The notes beneath the pieces are model-generated. The model did not search any database. It was not told the DNA's origin and worked only from the letters and a program-made list of their open reading frames with translations. Positions 5,362 to 5,764 of a stretch of DNA of 5,764 bases are shown here, piece after piece. Source of the DNA: JAZSQT01 sp045538075 (GTDB taxonomy: Bacteria; Chrysiogenota; Deferribacteres; Deferribacterales; Mucispirillaceae); the NCBI GenBank assembly GCA_045538075.1, contig JAZSQT010000113.1, positions 1 to 5,764 on the forward strand. Reading direction: 5' to 3'. Within the stretch, counting starts at the first letter, position 1. Every line of letters starts with the position of its first letter. Position numbers and translations under genes: made by a program.

Positions 5362-5454
5362 TCGCTAGTGACTTTTATACGGTCATTACGATGAGTGAAA
5401 CGACGAAGTAATCTAGTAAAAAGGTTGATAATAAATTTAGTTTTAAAATCATCT
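5351..5454. repeat. 12-bp direct repeats bracketing repeat copy 2
   Basis: TTAAAATCATCT occurs at 5351-5362 and again at 5443-5454, with the palindromic repeat copy 2 lying between them. It could be a duplication made when the segment was inserted, or an AT-rich coincidence. Confidence 0.45.
5369..5422. repeat. dispersed palindromic repeat, copy 2
   Basis: This is the second copy of the repeat at 145-216, in the same orientation, with TGACTTTTATACGGTCA leading into the conserved core (5382-5422, 36 of 41 matches). It lacks the 18-base insertion of copy 1. The differences are mostly transitions (four of five), as expected from drift. It sits behind the kor operon. Confidence 0.85.
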
Positions 5455-5553
5455 AATTATAAAACTTTCCTTTATTTAAATCTGAAATAATAAATAAATT
5501 TAATTTTTTAAATAGAATTGAAAGGATAACAATATAAATAAAGAATACAATTT

Positions 5554-5581
5554 TTGAACTTGAGAAGTAATGACATATATT
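5554..5581 (+). promoter_or_regulatory. possible promoter leading into the structured element
   Basis: TTGAAC (5554-5559) and TATATT (5576-5581) are 16 bases apart. The -10 box falls inside the left arm of the 16-bp inverted repeat. Transcription would start near 5588 and cover the hairpins of the element. The match is modest. Confidence 0.3.
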
Positions 5582-5702
5582 TATTCAATGCTTTTTGGGA
5601 GCTTTGGGTGGAACCCCGAGCGTAAGCGAGTTGGTTGACAGAAAACGAGTGGGATAAATAATGCCCACTCCCGTTTTTGCGACCTTATTGAATAAATATA
5701 TG
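5574..5702. repeat. structured palindromic element bounded by perfect 16-bp inverted repeats
   Basis: CATATATTTATTCAAT (5574-5589) and ATTGAATAAATATATG (5687-5702) are perfect reverse complements. The 97 bases between them are visibly richer in G and C than the surroundings and contain two more hairpins. GCTTTGGGT (5601-5609) pairs with ACCCCGAGC (5613-5621) with one mismatch. GAGTGGG (5647-5653) pairs perfectly with CCCACTC (5664-5670), extended by AAAAC/GTTTT around a 2-base bulge. A CGAGC-GTAA-GCGAG motif (5617-5630), with a GNRA-type loop, offers an alternative fold. I do not recognise the element. It could be a small non-autonomous mobile element, a structured RNA, or a complex transcription stop. 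It contains no credible gene. Confidence 0.7.
5647..5678 (+). terminator. possible rho-independent terminator within the element
   Basis: The perfect 7-bp GC-rich stem GAGTGGG/CCCACTC (5647-5653 and 5664-5670) has a 10-base loop and is followed by CCG and then TTTTT (5674-5678). This resembles a terminator for rightward transcription, although three bases separate stem and U-run. The U-run may instead pair with AAAAC at 5642-5646. Confidence 0.4.
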
Positions 5703-5730
5703 GAATGCTTTTACTTCTGGAGAAAAAATT

Positions 5731-5764
5731 GTGTTCTTTAGGGAAGTTGATATTGAAATAACCT
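5731..5764 (+). CDS. possible start of a gene running off the window
   Basis: GGAG (5719-5722) lies 8 bases before a GTG at 5731, and the frame stays open to the window end, reading MFFREVDIEIT. Eleven codons are too few to identify a family, and an open frame of this length occurs often by chance. The spacing is ideal, so it is listed as a possibility only. Confidence 0.25.
   Translation, partial: MFFREVDIEIT

Larger units (their letters stand above)
5324..5573. other. AT-rich intergenic region without a recognisable gene
   Basis: Apart from the hairpin, repeat copy 2 and its flanking 12-bp repeats, this region holds no reading frame of useful length and no protein motif on either strand. 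The part from 5455 to 5553 is very AT-rich, and I see no convincing promoter, RNA gene or binding site there. Confidence 0.6.

Noticed and set aside
5570..5638. 22-codon frame (MTYIYSMLFGSFGWNPERKR...) over the structured element
   Set aside because: It follows the palindrome, has only a weak GAG ahead of its ATG, and similar arginine-rich peptides arise by chance from GAGCGTAAGCGAG-type repeats.
5590..5686. Integron attC site or group II intron domain
   Set aside because: No GTTRRRY/RYYYAAC core pair is present, no integrase or intron protein is near, and the GAGC...GTAA stem does not match a domain V hairpin.

Overview
The window is an AT-rich bacterial segment with an ordinary metabolic core and accessory DNA at both edges. 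The organism looks like an anaerobe or microaerophile. It has a four-subunit ferredoxin-dependent 2-oxoacid oxidoreductase (gene order D-A-B-C), a secreted cysteine-rich Sel1-repeat protein of the Hcp type, and an SdhE-like flavinylation factor. This mix fits Deferribacterota, Campylobacterota or a delta-proteobacterial relative. The sequence alone does not fix the lineage, and my leaning to a Deferribacterota-like host is an inference.

Layout. (1) 1-140: the 3' end of an insertion sequence, with the last 40 codons of a DDE transposase and a likely IS terminus. (2) 145-216: copy 1 of a dispersed palindromic repeat. (3) 332-1018 (+): a secreted Sel1/Hcp-like repeat protein. (4) 1041-1073: a strong hairpin that probably terminates both convergent genes. 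(5) 1140-2099 (-): lgt, the prolipoprotein diacylglyceryl transferase. (6) 2100-2272: a divergent promoter region with two good sigma-70-type promoters back to back. (7) 2273-5323 (+): a tight five-gene operon, korD-korA-korB-korC-sdhE-like. (8) 5324-5764: non-coding DNA holding copy 2 of the repeat, a compact 129-nt palindromic structured element, and possibly the first codons of a gene that runs off the window.

How the genes work together. KorA and KorB form the catalytic core (2-oxoacid and TPP site plus a [4Fe-4S] cluster). KorC completes the CoA-dependent reaction, and KorD passes electrons on through two [4Fe-4S] clusters. The likely reaction is 2-oxoglutarate + CoA to succinyl-CoA + CO2 + reduced ferredoxin, or its reverse. 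The last gene resembles SdhE/Sdh5, which helps attach FAD to succinate dehydrogenase or fumarate reductase, so the operon may join two neighbouring steps of the TCA cycle. Lgt is a housekeeping envelope enzyme with its own promoter. The Sel1 protein is exported but shows no lipobox, so it is not an obvious Lgt substrate.

I found no clear new multi-gene system. The points most worth a second look are the structured element at 5574-5702, the SdhE-like protein whose RGxxE motif reads RAxxE, an Lgt lacking a normally conserved glutamate, and the pair of dispersed repeats near the two edges of the gene block.
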